Shown here one piece after another: positions 1 through 10,303 of a stretch of 64,000 nt of DNA. Location of the stretch: assembly GCF_008831285.2 (NCBI RefSeq), contig NC_045144.1:12317672-12381671 (forward strand). Direction: 5' to 3'. Every line of letters begins with the position of its first letter. The first letter of the stretch is position 1. Source of the stretch: Nymphaea colorata. Taxonomy: Eukaryota > Streptophyta > Magnoliopsida > Nymphaeales > Nymphaeaceae. The position numbers were made by a program, and so were the translations under genes. The notes under the pieces are model-generated. The model searched no databases, was not told the DNA's origin, and was given only the letters and a program-made list of their open reading frames with translations.

Positions 1-260
1 TTGTTAATGTGTAAAAATAACTGGTTTTCTGTGATAAATGAAACTTTGGTGCCCTTTGAAAATTGGCAGTACTTAGACGAATTTGAGTTATGCCAAAAGG
101 TTAGCGTGGTTTTACATAATTTTGTTAAACAAATTAAAGAAGTAATGGTACAAGTACTTGTGTTTATGTATCTATGCATTCCTTCTTGGCTAAGCTTGTT
201 TGCTGTTTTTTGTTTCTTTTACTATTTTTAATTGTTGCCTGATTTTATGATGCCATGTAG
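1..260 (+). other. Presumed intron upstream of the DUF789 exon
   Basis: AT-rich sequence ending in a pyrimidine-poor stretch and an AG acceptor at 259-260. A reading frame is open over the first 231 bases, but I see no DUF789 motif in it. The first phase of the exon at 261 needs a preceding exon ending in TG to build a Trp codon before Tyr-Pro, and no suitable donor is seen here. The preceding exon is therefore probably to the left of the window. This is inference. Confidence 0.4.
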
Positions 261-2157
261 GTATCCTATATACAGAATACCAACAGGGCCAACACTAAGG
301 GATTTAGATGCTTGTTTCTTGACTTATCATTCACTTGCAACACCCATGACTGGTAAGATGATGTCTCATTGATTTTGTGATTCTTTCCATGTTTTTTTCT
401 TTTCAAATTGCTTGACTGACAGCCTAACACGCTACAAGTTCATATTGACATAAATCATGGTGGGACCTCACAATGTTCTATGATTCAAAGAGGTCTGCTC
501 TTCTTTGTTCTCATGAACTACTTGGTTGTTTGTGTTGGAAAAACATTTGAATAATTATTTATTAGTTACATTAAGGAACATGCCACAATTAAGGGCATGA
601 GTCTATGTCACATGCAGGTGGGTTCATACAGGTACAGGTGCAGGTGTAGATCAATTTAAAAAAACTTGGGTACAGAGACATGATTTTATATATATAAATT
701 TAAGTTTTTAATTAAACAAAAGAATGCATTCATGATACATAATTGATAAACTATGAAACATAAAGGTAATAAAAAAATTAATTAACAAACTAAAGTAACA
801 AAAATTCTGAGCCTATTACATAAAATGTTCGTGTGGATGATCCAACAACTTTATAATCTATTTCATTATCAAAATTGGAAGGATGAGCTTTCTCCTTCCA
901 AAGTCAAAGTGCCTCTTAATTTACATCCTAAAACTTGGATGATCCAAACTGCAATAGAATTAGAATATGATTTAACTTAATATTTAACTTGAAGCAACCA
1001 ATTAAGGTTAGAGATAGAAAAGAAGAATTTATGCTAAATGAAAGTTCACTCTTTTTTCATGTCTATTGTACAGTCCAAAAACCTATCTAGTTATAGCCTT
1101 ACAGAACTCGTGCAGAATAAGCAGGAGTTACCCTTTGCAGGAAGTGGAACACAAGATTCACCAAGAATACCAATTTCGAATTGAGAAGTTTACAGTCTGC
1201 GTGCTATTTTACTCTACATGCAGGCCTCATTTCTGACAAGATTTAATTAATTGTGTTAAATTTATTATTCTTTACATATCTTCACATATTGATTTCCAAA
1301 CAGTTCTTTGTCACTCATGCCTCTTGGATCACAAAAAAACTGTTTCACCTCCAATCTGGTTTCCCTACTTCTCATATTTGATTTCTACTCCGCACCTATA
1401 CTCTTGTGTCCATTGAGGGAGAGGTCTAGCTGTAGGTTCACATATGCACATGGCACCCTATGCAATGTTAAAAATATGATTATATTACCAAGTAAAACCT
1501 TATTGGCCAGCTCTCTATCCACTTAGTGGAGCGCATATTATAACTTTGTTCAACTCAAACTATGTCAATATCATCCACATGAACATGCCACTCAAATTTA
1601 GCTCATGAACTGGGAGGGAAGTTGAGAAAAGTCGTTGTCATCCACATGAACATCCCAGTCATTACTCATCCCACATGAACGGTACTGGAGTAGTATGAAC
1701 TGATAAGAATGTTGGACCTACCAGATTAAAACAGCCCCTTATAGTCTCCTATTAATTTACTAGTTTAAATTTAGAAACATGAACCAGATCATTTTATTGG
1801 TAATTAATTGGGCCTGCTGTCTCCCTGTTTTCTTGGATCCTGTATCGTTGTTTTCCCTCATACTGGAGGCAGTGTTATTTCATCTGCGATTGGGCTTTAC
1901 TGGATGCAGGTAGAGCCAGAAACCAGCCCCCAGTTGTGAATCCCTTGCACACGTTCCAGGGATCTCCCATGATCTCATTGCAAATCTTTGGCTTGGCAGC
2001 GTACAAGTTCAAGAGCTCAGTATGGATGGCAAATGCAGGGAGCGAGCGCCATCTAGCAAACTCCTTACTACAGGCTGCTGACAACTGGTTGAGGCTGGTT
2101 CAGGTCGTCCATCCCGATTTCCAATTTTTTGCTTCACATGGCATGCTGCAGAGATGA
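261..2157 (+). CDS. DUF789 family protein, C-terminal two exons (5' end outside window)
   Basis: Two exons can be read. Exon A is 261-352, after an AG acceptor and before a GTAAG donor. It encodes YPIYRIPTGPTLRDLDACF followed by LTYHSL, the highly conserved core of the plant DUF789 family. Exon B is 1910-2157, after a GCAG acceptor, and ends at TGA 2155-2157. It encodes the family C-terminus: FGLAAYKFKSSVW, a GSE..LANSLLQAADNWLRL stretch and HPDFQFF. The splice phases agree: one base (G) overhangs exon A and GT starts exon B, giving a Gly codon. Both exons are open in the shared frame with no lesion, so this looks like a living gene. DUF789 proteins are plant-specific and their molecular function is not established. 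The N-terminal part lies left of the window. A further small exon inside the 1.56-kb intron cannot be excluded, since the linker between the two motifs is variable in this family. Confidence 0.82.
353..1909 (+). other. Intron of the DUF789 gene
   Basis: The donor GTAAG is at 353 and the acceptor GCAG ends at 1909. About 1.56 kb, AT-rich, with no transposon domain, tandem array or coding motif that I can recognise. Short open frames in it (for example 1308-1526) show no family resemblance. Confidence 0.6.
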
Positions 2158-2706
2158 AACTTGAGCATAAAACTTTTCCTGTTCCTTTCACTCTGCAAGT
2201 GTGAGAGAACTCTGCTTGCAGAATCCGCATAAAGTTATCCAGGTGGCGTCCAGGCTCATTATCAAGCACGCTATGATAAATCATGCAGTTTGCCTAGTGG
2301 ATTTGTGTTTCCTGTGTTCCCTAAAATAGGACCAGAAAAGCTAAATACATGACCAAGGAAAAGGAAAAACTGGTGACAGAAAAATGGCGATCACAGTGGA
2401 GCCAGAACAGAAGTTAAAAACATCCCGAATAAGGTTTCTGCTGCTGTCAACAGTTAATCAGAAAATCAGACCATGTTTATGAGGGTGTCGACTTGGCTTT
2501 TGATGCTTGGTTCAAGTTTCTTATTTGCTTCTGTGCTGAATGATCGACCAAAGGAAAGCTGTTCTGTCAAGTCACTGTCCTGCTGTGAGCAATGTCGGCT
2601 AATGAGAAGAAGCATTTTCACGGTTTTCATGGAAATCTAGATAATGTCTTTTATCTTTTTGGGATTGGCTATTAAGCTTATTTGTGAACGGGAAAGGGTA
2701 GAAGAA
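2158..2706 (+). other. 3' flank / UTR of the DUF789 gene
   Basis: Non-coding sequence between the DUF789 stop codon and the retrotransposon boundary. It holds A-rich runs that could serve as plant polyadenylation near-upstream elements (around 2168, 2229 and 2275), but no canonical signal decides a site. Nothing else is recognisable. Confidence 0.45.
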
Positions 2707-5456
2707 TGTTGTGTCAGGGCATAGACACATCATTTGTCAAGAAAACTCCTAACATAGACCACGATATGAAAAGACCACTCAAGGGCCACAAAAATACAAT
2801 CTCAATCATATGCCTTGCTTAAACATTTCATTTCAGTCATAGCATTCACATGTCGATCAGTCACATACATTCGTTCACACACATTTCATTCACATACATT
2901 CATTTTCATTAGCTTTAGCGAATTGACAGTTCCTGTGGGTGCAAATACAGGCACGTGCACACCGCGGGTGGCCCATAGCCGAGAGACAACCCTCGTGGTG
3001 GCCCAGAACAGTATGGTTCCATTCATCCACTGCAGCGGTAGAGCACTCATCCATGGATGTGTGAATTTCAAAGAGAGATACTCAGCCTTCCCTAGGACAC
3101 CCAGGTTGGGAAGGCGGGAGCCCAACGCTCCAAGCACATCACACAACAGTACCCTAGGGCCTTGCACCGCCTGCGCTCTGAACAGGCGAGACCAGTGGCG
3201 AAAGCGGGACGTCTCCCAAACACATAGCCACATCCCATTGGCCTCTCATCTCTTATTCTTTCATTATTATCATTATAATAACACATTCACAAAATGACTA
3301 ACTAGCTCATGAGGTTGGTACACTTCACGAGTGCCACCACACCTCCAATTGCCTCGACATGATGTCTACACATAACATTAACAGTCATAGCTGGTCGTCA
3401 CACAATACGAGTACAACTACCCTTCAATTTCAATCAATTGTATTATTGCCCACGACAATACATATGCAACAAAACACAACATTCACATCTTATCAAACCC
3501 ATCAATCAGATCTTTCAAAACTTGGCCAAATCCTGGAGAGTAGTCTCGATCTGTGATGGTTTGTAGCTGTCCTATGTAATTATCATTCTATGATGCCCTC
3601 TAATGCACAATCAGGGTAGAGGAGACACTCGACTCGATACCCCATCTCATCTGTCCTAAGCAGTTATCAATTCTAGCATGCATATGCAAATGCGTAACAG
3701 TTTTCAAAACAAGCTTCTAATAGCTTTCCAAAACAGAACTTGTCACATGACAAATCATTCACAATCACACACATCAATCACACCTTTCAAAACTTAGCCA
3801 AACCACTGAGAGTAGTCTCGATCCGTGATTGGCTCGTATCTGTCCTAGACAATTATCATTATAGGATGCTTTCTAATGCATAATTGGGGTTGAGGAGATA
3901 CTCGACTCGATACCCCACCTCATCTGTCCTAAGCAGTTATAAATTCTAGCATGCACATGCAAATGCGTAACATTTTCAAAGCATGCTTTTCATAGCCTTT
4001 CAAAACAAATCATATCATATATCAAACAATTTGCATATCAAACAATTTGCATGCATATACACATTCATTCACAAAACAATCCATCAATCACATCACGATC
4101 CTAGGATCCCACGATTCTAGGAACACATATTCACACAATTGCCCAGGCAGGGAGTTACTTGGAATGCCGCCATACCTGTCGCGCGTCCACTAAACACCTC
4201 GAACTACGACCCACGTTGCTCAACGCCTACTTGACGTGCCCGGTGTACCTGCAAACATAACAAAATGGCAAGTTCTCTACTCGTTTCGCTTACAATCGAT
4301 ACAAATCTGAAAATACCGTCATCGAGGCATGTTTTCGCCTCAAATGGGTGTCGACCCACAAAACCCTCATAAAAGGGTCTCTACCCAACCCACGAGGTTG
4401 TCGCCAATGATTAGAACTCAAAACTTGTATTCGACTTATCACATGTACGATTCTCACTTATTTTCTTTAGTTGAGGTGTCTTCCCACCATAAGATTCTCA
4501 ACATATAACGTATATGCACCTCAATAGAATCATATTTTCCCAAGCTCACCAAAACGATTCTAACGTTCTCCACAACAATACAATCTCTACCATGCTTCCT
4601 AATTGCTTCGAAAATCAACCCACCATGCTTAAAAGATCATTGTAGATATGAATCATCGTCCCTCCACATGAGTCTTAGACATTTTCCAAAATAGTGACAT
4701 CTCTAGCATGCCTTCTAAATCATCAATTCTTAATTCTAGCATGCTTAAACAATAATTATACGTACTCCAACAGAAAATTTACAACAATCTAAGTTCGATT
4801 AGGCCTTTCTCACCTCAATCTTAGAATTCAAACTGTCGTAGTACTCCCAGCAGCCATTTCAAGAGTTTGATTGAGCTCCAACGTCAACGATTGATCACTG
4901 CCTCCACCACCAATGCTTTCACTTCACTGGTATGAGGGGAAAGTGATGTGTTCCCAACTGAAATCGAAACCAACAGCCCCAAAACAGTCAAAAGCAGCAA
5001 GAAAAACGGAAGGGGGGAAAAGGGAGAGTGTGCAGCAGAGAGGATGAGAGAGTGTGGGAGTGAGAGCTCAAGCAGAGGAGGAGAGGGAGAGAAACAACAA
5101 AAGAAAAAAACGGAAGGGGAGAGGCTGCGCAGAGGAGGCCGTGTGGAAGAGAGGGGAGATGGAAAAACAGTGGGAGAGGGAGGAGGAGAAAAAGAAGAGA
5201 GGGGAACCGGTGGCTTACCTACGCACCACCACTGCCGTCGCCCTTCACCTTCGCCGTTGCTGCCATCTCTTCCACCTCATTCTTATCTATGTTGTGTTCG
5301 TTGAAAGGAAGAGACGGAGAGGAAGAAGAGGAAGGAGAGGGAGTCGCTAAGAAAAACGAGGGAGAAGAGCCCTCGTGTCGGGCTCTCACGCGGGTAAGTT
5401 GCGGGTCTGGGTGTGGACCTGCTCCCACCCGACCTGCCAAGAAAACGAGTGTTACA
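2707..5456 (-). repeat. 3' LTR of the Del/Tekay element (truncated)
   Basis: Direct copy of 10786-13532 with about 95% identity over compared blocks. In element orientation it starts TGTAACAC at 5456 and stops abruptly at 2707. The last part of the LTR, present at 10304-10785 in the other copy, is missing here. It contains a purine-rich segment around 4990-5200. Open frames inside it recur at the equivalent place in the other LTR and are not genes. Confidence 0.92.
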
Positions 5457-5475
5457 TCCTACCGTCCTTAAATAA
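5457..5475 (-). promoter_or_regulatory. Polypurine tract of the Del/Tekay element
   Basis: On the minus strand the bases just before the 3' LTR read TTTAAGGACGGTAGGA, a slightly mutated form of the G/A-rich plus-strand priming site typical of this lineage. The chromodomain stop codon lies about 30 bp upstream. Confidence 0.7.
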
Positions 5476-5504
5476 AATTTTGTTCTTGAAATTTAGATCA
5501 TACA

Positions 5505-8500
5505 TCAATGCGAGAATAAGTATGAATACTTTTTTCGCATATCCTCCTCAAGTTCCCACGTGCTTTCCTTCAACCTATGGTGTTGCCATTCCACCCTTAC
5601 TAAAGGAATTCTCTTCGTACGAAGCACTTGTTCTCTTTGATCTACAATTCTAATAGGCTTTTCTTCCATTGTCAAAACATCTTGCACCTGAATACCTTGA
5701 AAATCAATCACATGCGTAGGATTTGGTACGTACTTTCGAAACAGGGAAACATGGAAAACATCATGAACATGACTCAAATTAGTTGGTAGTGCCAATCTGT
5801 ATGCCACCTCTCCAATCTTCTATAAGATTTCGAAAGGTCCAAAGAACTTCAGACTCAACTTTCCCTTAACACCAAATCGAAAAACACCTTTAGTAAGTGA
5901 AATCTTCAAGAACACATGATCACCAACCTCCAAAGCCAATTCTCTACGTCGAATGTCGACATAGCTTTTCTGTCTACTCTGAGCAGTCAATAACTTTTTC
6001 CTTATCAATTGCACTTGGTCGGTGTAGTGTTGTAATACTAAAGGGTTTTCAATCTTGTCATCACCCAAAACGGTCTAACAATCGGGCGATCTGCACGACC
6101 TTCCATACAAAGTCTCAAAAGGTGCCATCCCAGTACTAGGGTGGTAACTGTTATTATACGCAAATTCTATCAATTTCACATGTTTGTCTCATTCTTCTTT
6201 CCACTCTAAGACACATGCACGCAACATAGCCTCTAAGGTCTGAATGGTCCTCTAAGATTGCCCATCAATTTGGGAGTAGAACGCTGTGCTCAGCTTAAGC
6301 TTAGTACCCCATGTCCTTTGCAATTGCCCCCAAAACCTAGAGGTAAAGCGTGAATCTCAATCCGCAATGATAGACTTTGGCACTCCCTGCAATCTCACTA
6401 TCTCGCCAATATATAACTCTGCGAGACTTTCTAAGGACTGACTGATTCTTATTGGTAGAAAATGAGCAGACTTCGTAAGTCGATCAACAATGACATCATG
6501 TTGTATTCTGGTGTGAGGCAAACCAACCACAAAATCCATCGTAATGTCTTCCCATTTCCACACTGAGATATGAATTCTTTGCAACAAGCCCCCTGACCGT
6601 TGATGCTCTGCTTTGACTCACTGGTAAACTAAGCACTTTGCTACATATTTTGCAATTTCATGCTTTATTCCAGGCCACCAAAAATTTCTTTTCATATCCT
6701 GAAACATCTTTGTGTTGCCAGGGTGTATAGAAAACTTAGATTTGTGAGCTTCATCAAGCAACTGGCGCTTAACCCCTTCATTTCTAGGGACCCACAATCT
6801 TCGTCGAAACCACAATGAACAATCTTCATCTTGATGCCAAAGAAAATCTACCTTCTTACATTCTTCCATGTTCTTAGCAAAATCGAAATATTCCTTTAGC
6901 TTCAATTTAAGCTCATCCAACAAAGGATGTTGTATCAAAGCCGCCATTGTTGCTTTGTCCTCACCACAAACGTAAGGCTACCATGCTATCACATCTTGCA
7001 ACAATGTCCATGAATGAGTCAACATACTGCACAACGTTGCTCTGCTCAAAACATCAGCAACCACATTTGCCTTGCTTGGATGATATGATATCATTAAATC
7101 ATAATCCTTTAAGTATTCAATCTATCTTCTTTGCCTCAGATTTAGATCCTTTTGGGAAAATATATACTTCAATGACTTGTGATTTGTAAACACCTCAAAT
7201 GTTGCCCCATAGAGATAATGTCTCCAAATCTTAAGTGCAAACACAACCACTCCCAACTCCAAATCATGAGTGGGATAGTGTTGCTCATGTAACCTTCAAC
7301 TGTTTTGATGCATAAGCCACCACACGCCCGTGTTGCATCAATACACAACCAAAACCGATTCCTGATGCATCCGTGTACACCACAAATTCAGAACGACCCG
7401 ATGGAAGCGTCAGAATAGGGGCAGTAGTAAGCTTGTCCTTCAGAGTTTGAAAACTCTTCTCACACTCTTCATTCCAAACAAACTTCACTCATTTTCTTAA
7501 TAGCTTAGTCATGGGCGTAGCTATTTTCGAAAAGTCTCGTATAAACCTGCAATGATATCCTACCAATTCCAAAAAGCTTCTAACCTCAGTTGCATTGCAC
7601 GGCGTCTTCCAGCCTTGTACAACCGACACCTTAGCCGGATTAACGGAACTTTCATCATTCGAGATCACATGATCAAGGAGTTTACCCTCTCTAGCCAAAT
7701 TTCACATTTTGAGTATTTGACATATAACTTGTGCTTGCGCAAAAAACTCAACACACTCTTCAAGTGATCTCGGTGCTCTGCCTCACTATCTGAGTACACC
7801 AAAATGTCATCCACAAAAACAATCATAAACTGATCTAGGTAGTCTTGGAAAACTCGATTCATGAGGTCCATAAACACTGCGGGAGTATTGGTCAACCCAA
7901 AAGGCATGACCCTGAATTCATAGTGCCCACATCTAGTTCGAAAAACAGTCTTAGAAACATCTTCCTCCCTTATCAAAAGTTGATAATAACCTGTCCTCAG
8001 ATTGATCTTGGAGAATACCTTTGCATTCTTGACTTGATTAAACAAGTCTTCAATCCTAGGAAGCAGATACTTATTCTTGATGGTGACTTGATTCAACATG
8101 CGGTAATCGATACACAAACGCATTGTCCCATCCTTCTTCTTTACAAACAACACAGGTGCTCCTCAAGGTGACACACTAGGTCGGATGAAACCCTTGTTTA
8201 AGTGCTCTTGCAATTGCTTCTTCAATTCTTCTAACTCTACTGGTGCCATTCGGTATGGTGCCTTAGAGATAGGAGCTGTCCCTGGCGACAACTCTATCAT
8301 GAATTCCACTTCTTGTGTTGGAGGCAAACTTGACAGTTCCTCAGGAAACACATCGGGGTACTCACTCACCACGGCAACATCCTGTAACCTCACCGGTTTG
8401 GTCTCATTGATCAACACATTGACCAAGAAAGCAAGACATCCATTTTCTATTAAATGTTTAGCTTCCAAAGCAGACACCATAATCTTGTCAGTTCGACTAG

Positions 8501-8860
8501 CTTTACGAGCATGGAATTCCACAGGTTGCATCTCATCAGTGAATAATCGTATCTGTTTCTTCCTGCAATCTATATTAGCATTATGTGCATATAACCAATG
8601 CATGCCCAAAATCACATCGAACTCACTGAGACTCATGATCACCAACTATGCAGGTAAGTGATGTTGATGGATCTCCACGTCTACATCAGGTAGATACTCG
8701 CTACACGACTCTTGAGCATGCATAGGGCTAACAACTTTTAAAACATACAGCATCTTCCTAGACGACAATTCTAGTGAAGTAGCAAATCAACTAGATATAA
8801 ATGAATGAGTCGCTCCTGCATCAAACAACACTTTAGCAATATGAGAACCAATAAGTAAAG
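5505..8860 (-). pseudogene. Del/Tekay pol: protease C-term, RT, RNase H, integrase, chromodomain (broken)
   Basis: Read right to left. The protease second motif is FDVILGMHWL (about 8620). RT has [12 protein letters not shown], the MPFGLTN motif and catalytic [10 protein letters not shown] (7665-8153). RNase H has YTDASGIGFGCVL (about 7370). The integrase zinc-binding region has HPGNTKM followed by a degraded cysteine pair (6618-6800). The integrase core starts with DITMDFVVGLPHTR (about 6540), and a C-terminal GPF-like region lies at 5820-6068. The last domain (5505-5807) has VRVEWQHHRLKESTWELE, the short chromodomain form of Del/Tekay, followed by a stop. The frame is cut by stops near 7490, 7280, 6615, 6356 and 5815 among others. 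Several, such as the one in the QRVKAEHQ-type motif at 6615, are best explained as CGA to TGA or TGG to TAG transitions. It would have encoded the replication and integration enzymes of the element. Confidence 0.92.
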
Positions 8861-10069
8861 TACCTTCAACAAGGTCGTGTGCCTGAAGCTCCTCCACAGT
8901 AGTCGCATAGACACGTCCAGTCGTCTGTCGCGTGCTAGAAGGACCGGCCTCAGGCTTCTTCAATTCTTTTTCTTGTCTTATGGGACAATCTTTGATGAAG
9001 TGACCCATCCCTCCATAATGTAAACACGCCCTGGTCACCCGATAACATGGCTTTTCGGGGTGCACACGTGAGCAAGTTAGGCACCTTGGTGAAGTCGGAG
9101 TGGCCATTGACCCATGTGCGGCCTCACTGCGGGTTGGCTGGTTCCGTCTGAACGTTCTGTCATCACGCCTCTCATAAGGCCTTGCCATGCCTGCAAAGGG
9201 TTGGCGCTTGACCTGTGTTCGCCCACCGTGTGATTGCTGGCCTGCCTTCTTGTGGTGATCCTTCTGTGTTCTTGCCCAGTCATCTTCTATGCATCTTGCC
9301 ATGGTGACCGCCTCGTCCAAGTCACGAGGTCTGCTTGTCAAAACTTTGCTTCGCAGTCCATCCCACACCCCGCGCACAAACGTGCCTGCTCTGGCCTCAT
9401 CTGTAGTATAAAGGTGCGGGCAATACACCTCCAAGTGTTGGTATTTCGTAATATATTCTTCCAGGCTCAGTTGATTCTGCTGTAAATCAAGAAACTCTTG
9501 CATTTTCTTGTCTCTCGCATGCATTGGAAAGTAAGTGCTGAAGAAGGAATCTCTAAACTGCTTCCAAGAGATTGACAGTTGGCCCGCAAACCGGATCTCA
9601 CTAGTCGATTGCCACCAATTCTCGGTATCACCCTTCAGCAGATAAGAGCCATAATTCACTTTGTCTTCTTCTGGCATCTTCAGAAGCTTAAAGATGCGTT
9701 CAACTTCCTCAATCCATTCTTTTGCTTGCCTTCTCCTGTAAAGACAGGCGGCTGCATTGCCATAAACTGTTGGTACGACACCATCGTTGCCTTCTCCTGA
9801 AGTGGCGCAGTGGTGTCTCCTGAAGGAGATGCATTGCTCCTCTGATTACTGACCATCGACTGAACAAGGGAGGTCAGTGTTTGCAACGTTCTCAACATTA
9901 TGGCCTGTTGATCCACTGGTGGAGTTTTCCTTGGTGGGGTTTGAGCACCCACACCAGTCTGGGCATTATGTTGCCCTGATGTACTGCATCAGAACGGGCT
10001 GGACTTGGCTCTCTTTGTGCCTCTGTAGACGGCCCAGCTCGCTTTTTACCCATATGTTGATATTCCATG
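8787..10069 (-). pseudogene. Del/Tekay gag with start of protease (broken)
   Basis: The likely start codon is near 10069, followed by a basic segment. Frameshifts occur near 9960 and 9730. The retrotransposon Gag core is at 9300-9680, with LLKGDTENWW, a FFSTYFP motif and a YITKYQHLE motif. A basic linker follows, then a zinc knuckle at about 8990-9060 reading CLHYGGMGHFIKDC. The second Cys of the CX2CX4HX4C box has become Tyr, so this knuckle could not bind zinc normally. The protease active site LFDAGATHSFIS lies at about 8820; most relatives have Ser or Thr where this has Ala. The Gag would form the virus-like particle. Confidence 0.88.
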
Positions 10070-10286
10070 TGTACAAATAAGAACCCTTGTTCTCAAACCA
10101 AGTTTATGACCAATCTTGCAAATCCAATCACAAACGTGCATGAACACAAGTTCAAAACATCGATCACATTATGTACTTCTACTTGTAAAATCAAACTACA
10201 ATAACAATTTAATCAAACAAATGCGTACCTGGGCAACACGACTTCACAGATAGGCTTTAACTCACATCCATAGTGGGGTTTGCCAT

Positions 10287-10299
10287 AACTCTGATACCA
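10287..10299 (-). promoter_or_regulatory. Primer-binding site of the Del/Tekay element (tRNA-iMet)
   Basis: On the minus strand TGGTATCAGAGTT lies four bases inside the 5' LTR end (which closes ...GTGTGACA). This matches the 3' end of plant initiator tRNA-Met, the usual primer in this lineage, and it fixes the inner LTR boundary at 10304. Confidence 0.9.
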
Positions 10300-10303
10300 A
10301 AGC

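Noticed and set aside
1-231. 76-codon open frame at the left edge as the preceding DUF789 exon
   Set aside because: No family motif, and its end does not supply the TG needed to complete the Trp codon at the exon 261 junction.
2815-3297. 160-codon open frame, repeated at 10894-11376
   Set aside because: Lies inside both LTRs of the Del/Tekay element and has no protein-like motif; it is a by-product of LTR sequence.
4948-5471. Overlapping Glu/Arg/Gly-rich open frames, and their copies at 12993-13544
   Set aside because: Purine-rich low-complexity LTR sequence reads open in all frames.
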